DNA from: Saururus chinensis
Taxonomy: Eukaryota > Streptophyta > Magnoliopsida > Piperales > Saururaceae
Assembly (NCBI GenBank): GCA_035235625.1
Contig: CP141145.1
Coordinates: 24,368,563-24,432,562 of the forward strand
Direction of reading: 5' to 3'
DNA: 64,000 nt
Shown piece after piece: positions 46,381 through 56,327 of the stretch. Below the pieces are notes generated by a model that made no database searches, was not told the origin of the DNA, and saw only the letters and a list, made by a program, of their open reading frames with translations. Made by a program: the position numbers and the translations under genes. Position 1 is the stretch's first letter, and each line of letters starts with the position of its first letter.

Positions 46381-46401
46381 TATATATATATATATATATA
46401 A
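46381..46401. repeat. (TA)n microsatellite
   Basis: About ten TA units, between MULE 2 and the long-inverted-repeat element. Confidence 0.9.
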
Positions 46402-46418
46402 GTATTATATTAATCTAT

Positions 46419-47500
46419 AAATTTTATAGGCTTAATATTAGGTCATAGGGAGAAAATAATATCTAAAGACTTCACACCATGGAGTGCATTATTCATATTC
46501 AAGATTAATTTGGTGGTGTCGTATTTGATAGAGCTTGTTGAGAGTTTTCCAATGACACAAAAATACCTAAATTTGAACATGTGTAATATTAATAAAAATA
46601 TAAAATTTTATTATTGTGAAGCATGTTGTGTGTAGGACCTACACAAAAGTTCAAGAAAACATGCTCATATATATCTCATTGAACAGAGTCTATCAAGAGT
46701 TGTCCAACTATATTAAGAATGTATAAATTAGAGTTAAAAATGGAAGACATAAAGTTGAAATCAACATAACCTTAAAAATATGGGTTATGTTATACGAGCA
46801 ACCAGTTGACATATAGTAGTCATATGAAAGAATCAAAGTAAATAATATACTAAAATATTCTCATATCACATACCAATTCAAATCATGTTATTATATAAAG
46901 CAAATTAAGTGAAGGTATTTTTTTGTCAAATTTCCTATATACCATCACAATTTACTACAATGTATTTTAATACAAGTTTGAATTGGTTGTGATATAAAGG
47001 TATTTTAGTAAAACTATTTTATTTGCTCTTACATTTTACTATAATGTCTTTTAATGCAAGTTTGAATTGGTATGTGAATGAGGGTATTTTAGTAAATTAG
47101 ATGGTTGCCACACGTTAACCTAAAACTAGCTTTTAGATATGACATGCTCACATGGGCTCTACCTTTTATGTTATATTGATTTTAACTTTGTAAGGTTATA
47201 TCTTGCACTCCCAAACTCAAATTCGCTTATTCGTAATATCTTTGGCAAGCTCTCTTAAGCTCTATTAAATAAGATCCCAACATGAGTATATTTTCTCAAA
47301 TTGTTTTGTAGGTCCTACACATACAACACACTTTACGTAATATATTTTTGCATTTTTACTTATATTACACATGTAAAAAAATATTTTTCATATTCATGAC
47401 CAGTTTAGTGGCAGGTTCATTTAATACAGTTCATAAGGAGTTTTCCAATGATAATATTGCCTTTGTTAACTTATGACCTAATATGAAGCTTGTAAAATTT
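46419..47500. mobile_element. 1.08-kb element with long terminal inverted repeats
   Basis: Left AAATTTTATAGGCTTAATAT..., right (minus strand) AAATTTTACAAGCTTCATAT...; both run on through ATTAGGTCATA, GAGTTTTCCAATGA (reverse order on the right), GTGTAATATTA and TGTAGGACCTAC for about 400 bp per arm, with gaps. The centre (46850-47100) holds duplicated AAGTTTGAATTGG and GGTATTTTAGTAAA words. No coding frame. Likely a foldback, TIR-MULE or other non-autonomous DNA transposon; the superfamily is not assignable by eye. Confidence 0.65.
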
Positions 47501-47978
47501 GGCCTCGTAGTTTCCTACTATGAGTGTATACATACATGTATATGCTTAAGAAAAGGGTCAAGAAGTCATCGACAAAATCAATCCTAAAATGCCATTTTGG
47601 AACCTTCATAATGCAATATTATCCCGACTAGGTATGCTTCTACATAGTGTCTACCAAATGGATACGTTTCTAAGATATTCTAAGTGAGTTTGATTCTCTT
47701 GCTTATGTTATTGACATAGAAGAATTTTCCAAGTGAGAAGATGGAAGACTTAGGCAAAGTTGAAGTGTGGTCAGACATTTTCTTCGTTTCGATGTGTGAT
47801 AATGACCACTTCTGTCATATCCTAGAATTTTCCAAAAAAAATTATTTTCAAAAACTCCTTTTTGTCAATCAATGTCAAAAAATATCATGTAGGTGACCCA
47901 CTTGTTTTTAAACATAAGAATATTCAAATCATCATATTTATAATTAGGATAAGGTCAAATCATACATAAATTACATAT
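47501..47978. other. unassigned AT-rich DNA
   Basis: No gene, repeat or RNA recognised. Confidence 0.4.
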
Positions 47979-48186
47979 TGTGACACCCCATGTTCCGAAT
48001 TTGCCTAACCCCATGTTCTGCTCCCAACCTCCGTTTTGCGTGTCCTTCTATTCGTTACACTCATTACTTTGAGCTCTACCGATATATGGAGATTTCATCC
48101 TTTGAACCCTCTTAAAACTTATCTAAAAATTATATAATTACCCCTAACCCCTTGTGTTAGGCGAAATCAGAACACGGGGTGTTACA
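47979..48186 (-). repeat. short LTR-like fragment with matching ends
   Basis: Starts TGTGACACCCCATGTTC and ends, read on the minus strand, TGTAACACCCCGTGTTC. The interior (CCAACCTCCGTTTTGCGTGT, GAGCTCTACC) resembles the start of the minus-strand LTR at 50813-52515. No target duplication found. Confidence 0.5.
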
Positions 48187-48736
48187 GTTTTGCCTAAGTA
48201 CATATTAAGATTCATCACACACACACAATCATAAGTAATTAGCACTTAGTGCTTCTTAAACCCTCGGGACAATAACTTTTTCAACTCGGCAATGTTTTTG
48301 GCCACCAACTTCGTCGTCGACACTGCCACCATCATGTGCTTGCCATCAAATGTAATGGATTACGGGGTAAATGAGCTTTAAACTAGTAATTTCATGATAG
48401 CATGCTTTGAATGAGTAGCAGCATGCTAGCATTGCATGATTTAATACTTTGGATGCTAAATAATTATTTGTTTGCATGATGTAAATGGATAAATTATGTC
48501 ATGTTGAAATGTATATGATACACATGTGAGTTGTAAGTATGTTTGATGTATGTAGAATATGTATGTGCTAATGATGGCTAGCGAGTATGTTGGTAAGCTA
48601 TGTATGTGGACCATGTATATGCCAGTGATAACTAGTGAGTATGTTGGTAAGCTAGGTATGTGGAATATGTGTGTGCAAGAGATGACTAGCGAGTATATTG
48701 GTAAGCTAAGTATGTGGATTGTGTGTGCTAGTGATG

Positions 48737-49079
48737 TGTTGTGACTAGCAGGGCACAACCCAATTCCAGCAAGTGTGCCAGAAGTAGGGAAGAAGTAGAG
48801 AGGAAGAGGAAGAAGGATGAAAGGAAGAAACTGTTTATTATTGCTTACCTTGATCGTACAATTACATGTATTTATAGGCAGATACATGATCAATCAACTG
48901 TATTAGAAAGGTAAGTCCTCTAATTAAATCCTAAATCAAGCAATAGGATAAATCAGTGTAAATTATTCCATATAGAAAGCAATAGGATAAGTCAGTGTAA
49001 ATCATTCCATATAGAGATTGATACGGCTGATTCTAGTATGGGCTGGATGGATTCCACAAATAGATTTTGCATCATAACA
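48737..49079 (-). repeat. 3' LTR of chromovirus
   Basis: TGTTGTGACT...TCATAACA, 343 bp. A purine-rich GGTGGAA on the minus strand adjoins it internally as the probable polypurine tract. Confidence 0.9.
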
Positions 49080-49099
49080 TTCCACCACGCTCCGCTATG

Positions 49100-50812
49100 G
49101 CCTTGTCCTCAAGGCGCATAATCTGGAAATTGCTGCCAAAATTCATCCTCCAAGATCCAGGTGGCATCGTCAAGGGGTCGGTCACGCCATGCAACAAGAA
49201 ATTCGGTCGCAAGACGACCGACTCGGCGAATGCGATGACGATCGACAATAGCAGTTGGCACAAAAGGTGGTGGTGGAGGCAGAAGCAGCGGAGGAGGGGG
49301 CTCAGAAGATACGTGATTTGGATCGCCAACACACCAGCGTAGGCAGGAGACATGAAAAACCGGGTGAACCTGAGAGCCGGGAGGAAGCTGGAGTCTATAA
49401 GCCACCTTACCAATGCATTCCACGATGGAGTACGGGCCATGGAACCGATGGGCCAACTTAACGCTAGCTGGTTGGTAAAGGGTAGACTGCCGATGTGGGT
49501 TGAAGCTCACATAGATGAGATCACCCACTTGGAACTCCTTATCAGTGTGATGGCGATCATAGATCTGTTTCATGCGATTTTGGGCGGCCAATAAGTTTGC
49601 TTTGAGTTGTCGCAGGATTGCATCTCTATCCTGTAGCAAGTAGTCCACCTCGCTAACAGACGAACGGTGTGGCACATATCCCAAGAGAGTAGGCGGACGG
49701 CGACCATAAACAACCTCGAAAGGTGTAAACCCGGTAGATGTATGGAAGGCTGTGTTGTAAGACCATTCTGCCCATGGTAAGAATTGGAGCCAACGACGAG
49801 GGTTGTCGCCGACGAAGCAGCGCAAGTACTGTTCGAGGCAACGATTGACAACTTCCATCTGACCATCTGTCTGGGGGTGATATGGTGTGCTCATGGTGAG
49901 TGTCGTACCCTGTAGTTTGGTGAATTCTTTCCAGAAAGCAGAGATGAAGACGCGGTCACGATCAGAGACAATAGTGCGAGGCATGCCGTGAAGTTTGGCA
50001 ACATTGCGGAGGAAGATATGGGCAACATCTTTGGCTGAATAAGGGTGTCCCAATGGGCTGAAATGAGCATACTTAGAGAGTCGGTCAACTACCACCAGGA
50101 TGACCGTCTTGCCTTGGGCCAACGGTAGCCCAACAATGAAGTCCATAGAGATGTCTTCCCATATAAGCTCAGGAATGGGTAGGGGTTGAAGAAGTCCGGC
50201 CGGAGTAGTGGTGGTTGCCTTGGCACGCTGGCATATGTCGCAAGAGGCAACAAAATCGTGAACATCCTTCCGTATTCCGCGCCATAGGAAGCTTTGGCTC
50301 ACCCGCTTGAACGTCCGGAATGTGCCCTCATGTCCCGCCATGGGTGTGTCGTGAAAATGTGAAAGAATGGTGCGATGAATAGCCGAATCACGAGGCACCC
50401 AAAGACGCTCCTTCCAATAAATGAAATTGCCCTGCAACATAAATAATGGTAAGCATAAGGGATCAGCCCGTAAGCGGGCCAAGATATCTTGGGCTTCAGC
50501 ATCCAAAGCATATGATTGGCGAAGCTCTTCAAAGAAGGGAAACGTCGGAACAGAGTGTCCAAGCGACTGTCCCTCATCAAATTGCCTACAGAGGGCATCG
50601 GCCACCGTGTTCTCGGACCCTTTTTTGTATACCAGCTCGTAATCATATCCGAGAAGTCGAGTCACCCACCACTATTGTGCGGGTGTGGAAATCCGCTGTC
50701 CATCATATACTTAAGTGGTTGGTGATCCGTGCGAATAATGAAGTGACGACCTAACAGATATGGACGCCACTTAGTGACCGAGTGAACAATGGCCAACATT
50801 TCACATTCATAA
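49100..50812 (-). pseudogene. chromovirus RNase H end, integrase and chromodomain
   Basis: Minus strand: RNase H end (RTDHQPLKYMMDSG), integrase HHCC finger (HEGTFRTFKRVSQSFLW, CDICQRAKA), catalytic core (ISMDFIVGLPLAQGKT, SDRDRVFISAFWKE, HPQTDGQMEVVNR) and a C-terminal EFLVAWRDRPLDDATWILED block typical of chromoviral chromodomains. Fossil. Confidence 0.9.
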
Positions 50813-51730
50813 TGTGGCGCCCCGACCCGAAAACCGACCCGGGCCGGGGGTCCGAAATCGATGAAAACCAATGAAAACCAAACCCAGAACCAAAAGCGGC
50901 GCACTCTGAGTGCGAGAGTCTTTTCATTCCTTTACGCGCTACAGAACTTTAGCGCTCTATTGCGCGTAGGCAAGAACTGGCCTAATTATATAACTAATTC
51001 GGACCGGGCCAACGTTGCCTTGCCGTTGGTTGCCTACGTACATATCGGATAACATCCACGATGTTACTCCGATACGATCGGATCCGGACGTAGTTCTGCC
51101 TATTGGCTACTACATACAACTGGCATACCAAAAATACATACGTAGAAAATACGTATCTCCGAATATTTAATCGGAGTTATACAAAAACCCGATAAAACAC
51201 CGGCAACACACATCTCGCTCTATCATAGAGACGAGCACCACACAACCACCACAACATGCCTCGCTCTATTCCAGAGCGGATGCATCACATTCACATGTCT
51301 CGCTCCATCACTGAGCCGAGAACGAACACACACCACACGTCTCGCTCTCCCGTAGAGCGAGACAACACACATCATGACATAAAAGCACACATCATATCAT
51401 ATAAGCATAGCAAACATATGGATCATATCATAACACGTCATAACTAGCACATGTCGTTAAATAATTAAAATAGGAGGTAAGAAACTCTTACTCCCCTGAT
51501 GTCTCACGAGGTAGCGGTATTTGGGATGCTCCTTTCTGGGCATCCTCCCCTTCCGGAGACAGCGGACATAGCCTCCTCTTGCCCCGGTTCGTTCCTCTCT
51601 TCTAGGAGTGCCAACTTGAGGGATGGACTATGCCATTGCGTAGATCACCCTCGAATTAGCTAGGAACGCCTCAAGAATGACTCGAATCGGACTTAAAATG
51701 AGTGAGAAACGAAGAATAGAAGTTTCTGAA

Positions 51731-51790
51731 CGTGGGAGAGAAATAGGAAAACGTGGGAGAGAAATAAGAAAACGTGGGAGAGAATTCTCC
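51731..51790. repeat. 21-bp tandem repeat, about 3 units
   Basis: CGTGGGAGAGAAATAGGAAA-type units at 51731, 51752 and 51773. Confidence 0.85.
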
Positions 51791-51819
51791 TTTTCTTCCT
51801 CTTCTGGATGTCAAGGATG

Positions 51820-51829
51820 CTATTTATAG
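51820..51829 (-). promoter_or_regulatory. LTR TATA box (minus strand)
   Basis: CTATAAATAG on the minus strand, flanked by the 37-bp array upstream and the 21-bp array downstream. Confidence 0.6.
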
Positions 51830-51867
51830 AAGAATTGGATAGATGTGAGGTTGACACATGTCAACCC

Positions 51868-52023
51868 TATCCGCTTTGTCAGCAATCCTATCCACTATCA
51901 ATCCTATCTGCTTTGTCAGCAAGCCTATCCACTATCGATCCTATCCGCTTTGTCAGCAATCCTATCCACTATCAATCCTATCTGCTTTGTCAGCAGTCCT
52001 ATCCACTGCGTCGTCGATCCTAT
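51868..52023 (-). repeat. 37-bp tandem repeat, about 4 units, upstream of LTR TATA box
   Basis: Units built of CCTATCCGCTTTGTCAGCAA and TCCTATCCACTATC words, at 37-38 bp steps. Confidence 0.85.
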
Positions 52024-52515
52024 CCATAAAGATATTATTTTATTTAAATAATATTTTAACCTCAAAACGCGATAACTTCCAACCTTGACGTTGGAATCGC
52101 ACGCTTTTGATACCGATGGACTCGTGTCAACGAGCCCTTCGAAATAAGACCAAAACATGGGTAGGTCATCCCGCACTTTCAAAGTGGGTCCCGCCCATAT
52201 GACATTTTTTCCCGAGGTCAGAATCGTGCGTTCTTAGTACCGATAGACTCGTATCGACGAGCCCTTTGAAACTAGACCACACATGGGTAGGTTATCCCGC
52301 ACTTTTCAAGCAGGCCCCGCCCATGTGGCACACTTCTCAAGGTCATAGCTTTAGCTCCCGACCTCCGTTTCGTGTGTTCTTCGATTCGTTATACTCGTTA
52401 CTCTGAGCTCTACCCGGATACGGGGATTTCACCTAATGAAACCCCCTAACACTAATTTTACTAAATTACCCTTAACCCACCCGGGTTAAGCATAATCGGA
52501 AAACGGGTCGTTACA

Positions 52516-54090
52516 CATAAGCTGAGAGTTTGAGAGAATGGCCTGAGAGGGCCTTCCTGAGGAAGGCAATAGGCCGGTTGGCTTGCAACAGAATGGCCCC
52601 CAAACCTGTATTTGATGCATAGGTTTCCACCACAAAAGGTTGGGTGAAATCTGGAAGTGCTAAGACCGGAGCAGCAGACATGGCAGTCTTAAGGGCATCG
52701 AAGGCGCCTTGGGCAGCAGTGCACCACTGAAAGGCCCCCTTCCGAAGGAGAGCAGTGAGGGGGGCAGCAATGGTGCCATAGTGAGAGATAAAGCAACGGT
52801 AATAACCTGTAAGACCAAGGAAACCACGAAGAGCTTTAAGATTTTTTGGAACGGGCCACTCCTGCATAGCAGCGACTTTGTCTGGGTCGGTAGATACCCC
52901 ATGCGCATCAATAATGTGGCCCAAATAATCTACCTGTCGTTGGCCGAAGGAGCACTTGGAGTGCTTTAGATAGAAAGAATGTTTAGCCAACAGGGTAAAG
53001 ACGCACCGAATATGCTCCAAATGAGATGCCCAAGAAGGGCTATAAACCAAGATATCATCGAAGAATACTAGGACAAATCGGCGGAGGAAGGGTCGAAAGA
53101 CATCATTCATCAGGCTCTGGAATGTAGAGGGGGCATTAGTTAGCCCAAATGGCATAACTAGGAATTCGAAGTGCCCATCATGTGTGTGAAATGCCGTCTT
53201 ATGGACATCCGCTGGATGCATGAGAATTTGATGATAACCTGCACGCAAATCCAATTTAGAGAAGTACTGCACTCCTGCGAGTTCATCTAGAAGCTCTTCA
53301 ATGATAGGAATAGGAAACTTGTCCTTGGCGGTGATGGTATTGAGAGCGCGGTAGTCAACACAAAATCGCCAGGTGCCATCCTTTTTTCGAACCAGGAGAA
53401 TTGGAGATGAATACGAACTGGTGCTGGGTCGTATAATACCTGAGTTGAGCATATCGGCCACCAAGTGCTCAATTTCTGTCTTTTGGATGACCGGGTACTG
53501 ATATGGGCGGACATTTGCTGGAGAAGAGCCTGGCAGAATAGGGATCTGGTGGTCATGTGTGCGGGCAGGAGGGAGGCCACGAGGTTCTTGGAAAAGACCA
53601 CCAAAGTCATCCAGAATAGAGGACAAGTCAGCGGGCACAGGTGTGGCGGCTACTGCGGCGTTGTCCGGGAGGATGAGCTGGAGGAAAAATCCTTGTGCGT
53701 CCATCTGAAAGAGCGACCCGATGTCTTGAGCAGAGTGCAAAGTACTAGGGACGGAGCCCTCTAGGCGCACTCGCACACCATCCATATCAAAATCCATAAC
53801 CATTTGCCGAAAATTCCAAGTCACATCCCCAAGCTCTTGGAGCCATTGGACGCCTAAGACGATGTCAGCTCCTTTTGTGGGTAAGAGATACAAATCCATA
53901 GTAAAGAGATGACCTTGGATGAGCAACTCCGCCCGAGGGCACATGCCCGTGCTGCGCAAATGTTTTCCATCCCCAATAAGGACATCAAAGGGGGTAGATT
54001 GGGTGATGTGGCACCCTAACTTGTGGGCCACCTTGTCATTGATGAAATTGTGGGTACTCCCACTATCAATCAATAGTGCAACCTACTGAT
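52516..54090 (-). pseudogene. chromovirus protease, RT and start of RNase H
   Basis: Minus strand: protease MIDSGSTHNFI (~54040-54073), RT blocks KDGTWRFCVDYRALNTIT, DLRAGYHQI and FVLVFFDDILVYS, then RNase H opening QPFVVETYASNTGLGAILLQ. The segment ends at the CATAA duplication of the nested LTR. Fossil. Confidence 0.9.
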
Positions 54091-54099
54091 GTTTGAGGA

Positions 54100-55960
54100 G
54101 GCTTGCAACACGCATTGTGCGAGGCATGTAGGCCTCATAATAAGCATGGAGTGATATCTCTGGAATCACATCATCTTGGAGCACGCCTTCCTCTCCCATC
54201 TGGTCCTCAGCCCATCATCAGCAGCCTCCTCGAGGATGAAGGCAGTAGGGCGTGTACGACAGCGATGTCCAGGAAAATACCTTTCATCGCAATTGAAGCA
54301 CAATCCCTTGGTGCATTTCTCCTCAATTTGAGCTTGAGAAAGACGGTGGATGGGCAAGGAATTCGGGGGGCGGTTCGAGGGAGGTGGGCGCATGGCAGCC
54401 CCACCCTCGGTCACTGTGTGGGGAGGTGGAGCACCCAACGGTCGGGCCGGCGGAGGATGCTGTGGAACACGCCGTTGGCGTGTGAGCCGCTCGTCGGCAA
54501 TGCGGGCATGGCGCACAACTTCTCGCATGGACTCGCACATAAAGTGGCGGATCTCATCAGCAATGTCTGGGCGCAAGCCATTCATAAAGATACCCACCAA
54601 TGCCGCTTGATCCCAATTCGGGAGACGGTTGGCAATACGCATGAACTCTTGGTGGTAAGCGCGGATGGTGGATGTTTGTTTGAGGGCCCCAAGGAGTTCA
54701 TTGAAGTTGGCATATTCATTGGGACCAAATTGAATGCATAATTCCTGAATAAAATCCTGCCAAGAAGCATTAGGAAGCTCACGCTCAAATTATTGAAACC
54801 ATACCAGTGCGTCACCCGTCAAATGGAAAGAGGCGACACGGAGTTTCTCTGCATCAAGAGGAGTGGTCTGATAAGAAAAATATTTGGTTGCTTGGTATAT
54901 CCAGTCAATCGGATTTTCATCGCCATTATACTTAGGGAATTGGAATCTCGCAAGACGAGGCTCGGCTGCATTAGTGCGCGGAGCAAAAGCAACTGTCGCA
55001 GGATCAGCCGAAAGCCCGAACTCATTGGAGGGAAGAAAGGGCTCTGCAAATGGGCTTGGTCCCTGAACATAAGGGGTAGTGCGGGGACCAGCATCATGTC
55101 CAAGAGGATAATGGGAAGTGCGGTGATCCATCTGGGCTGAATGATAAGGGCGGCCATGGTGCATAGGTCCGAAATCACGACCTGGGCCGAAGTGCATTGG
55201 AATGTGCATGGGCTGGATGTGGCTGGGACCTGACCCATTGAATAATGTAGAGGCACTGTCTTGTGGAGGAAGGCAGATCGACTGTGGCTTGCAGGGATGC
55301 CGGGCAGGTGACTGGCTACAATGTGGTGGCTGTGGAAAGGACCCGAGGGCATCAACGGTGCCTTGGGCAGCAGGGGCGGTGATTGCGGTCCTCCAGAGTT
55401 CCAATGCGATCCGATAGAGGTTCCAGCCGAAACAGCAGTAAAAAGGTGAGAAGGGCGGTCTGGTAAATCTGTAGAAATGAGTGAACTTTGGGGAGGTGGA
55501 CTAGAGGTGGGAGCGGAAGGAGCGGCCGTGAGCGGTATGCTGGTGGCGCTTCCGGGCTGAATGGCTGGCGGACAGTGGTGGGGCGGTAGGGAGCCAAAGA
55601 TGGGTGTAGAGCTGGTCTCCAATCTGCTAGGGGTGGAGGAGTCATGGTGGCCAGACGAGAGGTGTGGGTCCAACGGCGGAGACCCAGAAGGTTTGAGGCT
55701 GCCCAAGGTGAAGGAAGGGCCCTCTAAGCGGCGAAGAACCTCCATCTGTGTTTGCTGGACAGATTGTAAGGTCTAGTTGAGGCTAGCCAGTATTTGCAGG
55801 AGCACCGGATCGGTGGGCGGGGCCGGTCAGTGTGGCAGTAGGTGCTGGATCAGTTGGAGGTGTGGGTGTTGATGGAGTGAGATTGGCATGGAGACTAGGC
55901 TCGTCGACTGCAACACCGTCGGTGGGTAGAGAAAGGGCCATGCGTTGCACTGTCTTCCCC
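54100..55960 (-). pseudogene. chromovirus gag
   Basis: Gag capsid-type block RLARFQFPKYNGDENPIDWI (~54925-54960), then a downstream segment with NRLPNWDQAALVGIFMNGLR and a zinc knuckle CFNCDERYFPGHRC (~54270-54310). The N-terminal part is Pro/Ser/His-rich. Fossil. Confidence 0.8.
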
Positions 55961-55973
55961 ATTAGATCCCGAG

Positions 55974-55984
55974 TCTGATACCAA
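55974..55984 (-). other. primer-binding site, initiator tRNA-Met
   Basis: Minus strand reads TTGGTATCAGA next to the 5' LTR; TGGTATCAGA is complementary to the 3' end of plant initiator tRNA-Met (UCUGAUACCA). Confidence 0.85.
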
Positions 55985-56327
55985 TGTTGTGACCAGCAGG
56001 GCACAACCCAATTCCAGCAAGTGTGCCAGAAGTAGGAAAGAAGTAGAGAGGAAGAGGAAGAAGGATGAAAGGAAGAAACTGTTTATTATTGCTTACCTTG
56101 ATCGTACAATTACATGTATTTATAGGCAGATACATGATCAATCAACTGTATTAGAAAGGTAAGTCCTCTAATTAAATCCTAAATCAAGCAATAGGATAAA
56201 TCAGTGTAAATTATTCCATATAAAAAGCAATAGGATAAGTTAGTGTAAATCATTCCATATAGAGATTGATACGGCTGATTCTGGTATGGGCTGGATGGAT
56301 TCCACAAATAGATTTTGCACCATAACA
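55985..56327 (-). repeat. 5' LTR of chromovirus
   Basis: TGTTGTGACC...CCATAACA, 343 bp, 98% identical to the other LTR. Contains ATTTATAGGC (56112-56130 region). Confidence 0.9.

Larger units (their letters stand above)
50813..52515 (-). repeat. 1.7-kb solo LTR nested in chromovirus RNase H region
   Basis: Ends TGTGGCGCCCC (left) and GGTCGTTACA (right), flanked by a perfect 5-bp duplication CATAA (50808-50812, 52516-52520). The minus-strand TATA box at 51820-51829 indicates minus-strand LTR orientation. Contains a hairpin-rich CTCGCTCT array (51225-51365), 21-bp repeats (51731-51790) and 37-bp repeats (51868-52023). No coding sequence. Related LTRs occur at 23869-24844 and 47979-48186. Confidence 0.8.
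48737..56327 (-). mobile_element. Ty3/gypsy chromovirus (Reina-like), young, with nested solo LTR
   Basis: Both LTRs are 343 bp (48737-49079, 55985-56327). By eye they differ at 6 sites (about 1.7%), which at the commonly used plant rate of 1.3e-8 per site per year means under about 1 million years. A 5-bp duplication TGATG flanks it (48732-48736, 56328-56332). Minus-strand order: PBS, gag with zinc knuckle, protease, RT, RNase H, integrase, chromodomain-like tail. It looks near-complete but is broken by one 1.7-kb insertion (50813-52515) and roughly three to five small breaks. Short LTRs and a C-terminal chromodomain suggest the Reina clade. Confidence 0.9.

Noticed and set aside
46419-47500. 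tRNA or other RNA gene in the inverted-repeat arms
   Set aside because: No cloverleaf, internal promoter boxes or known RNA motif seen; the pairing is between two long arms of a transposon.
49072-50665. Plus-strand frames across the chromovirus
   Set aside because: Antisense shadows of the minus-strand pol region, which carries the recognisable domains.
51808-52088. Three overlapping repeat-protein-like frames (CQQSYPLSILSAL-type)
   Set aside because: They are translations, in three frames, of the 37-bp tandem array of the solo LTR.
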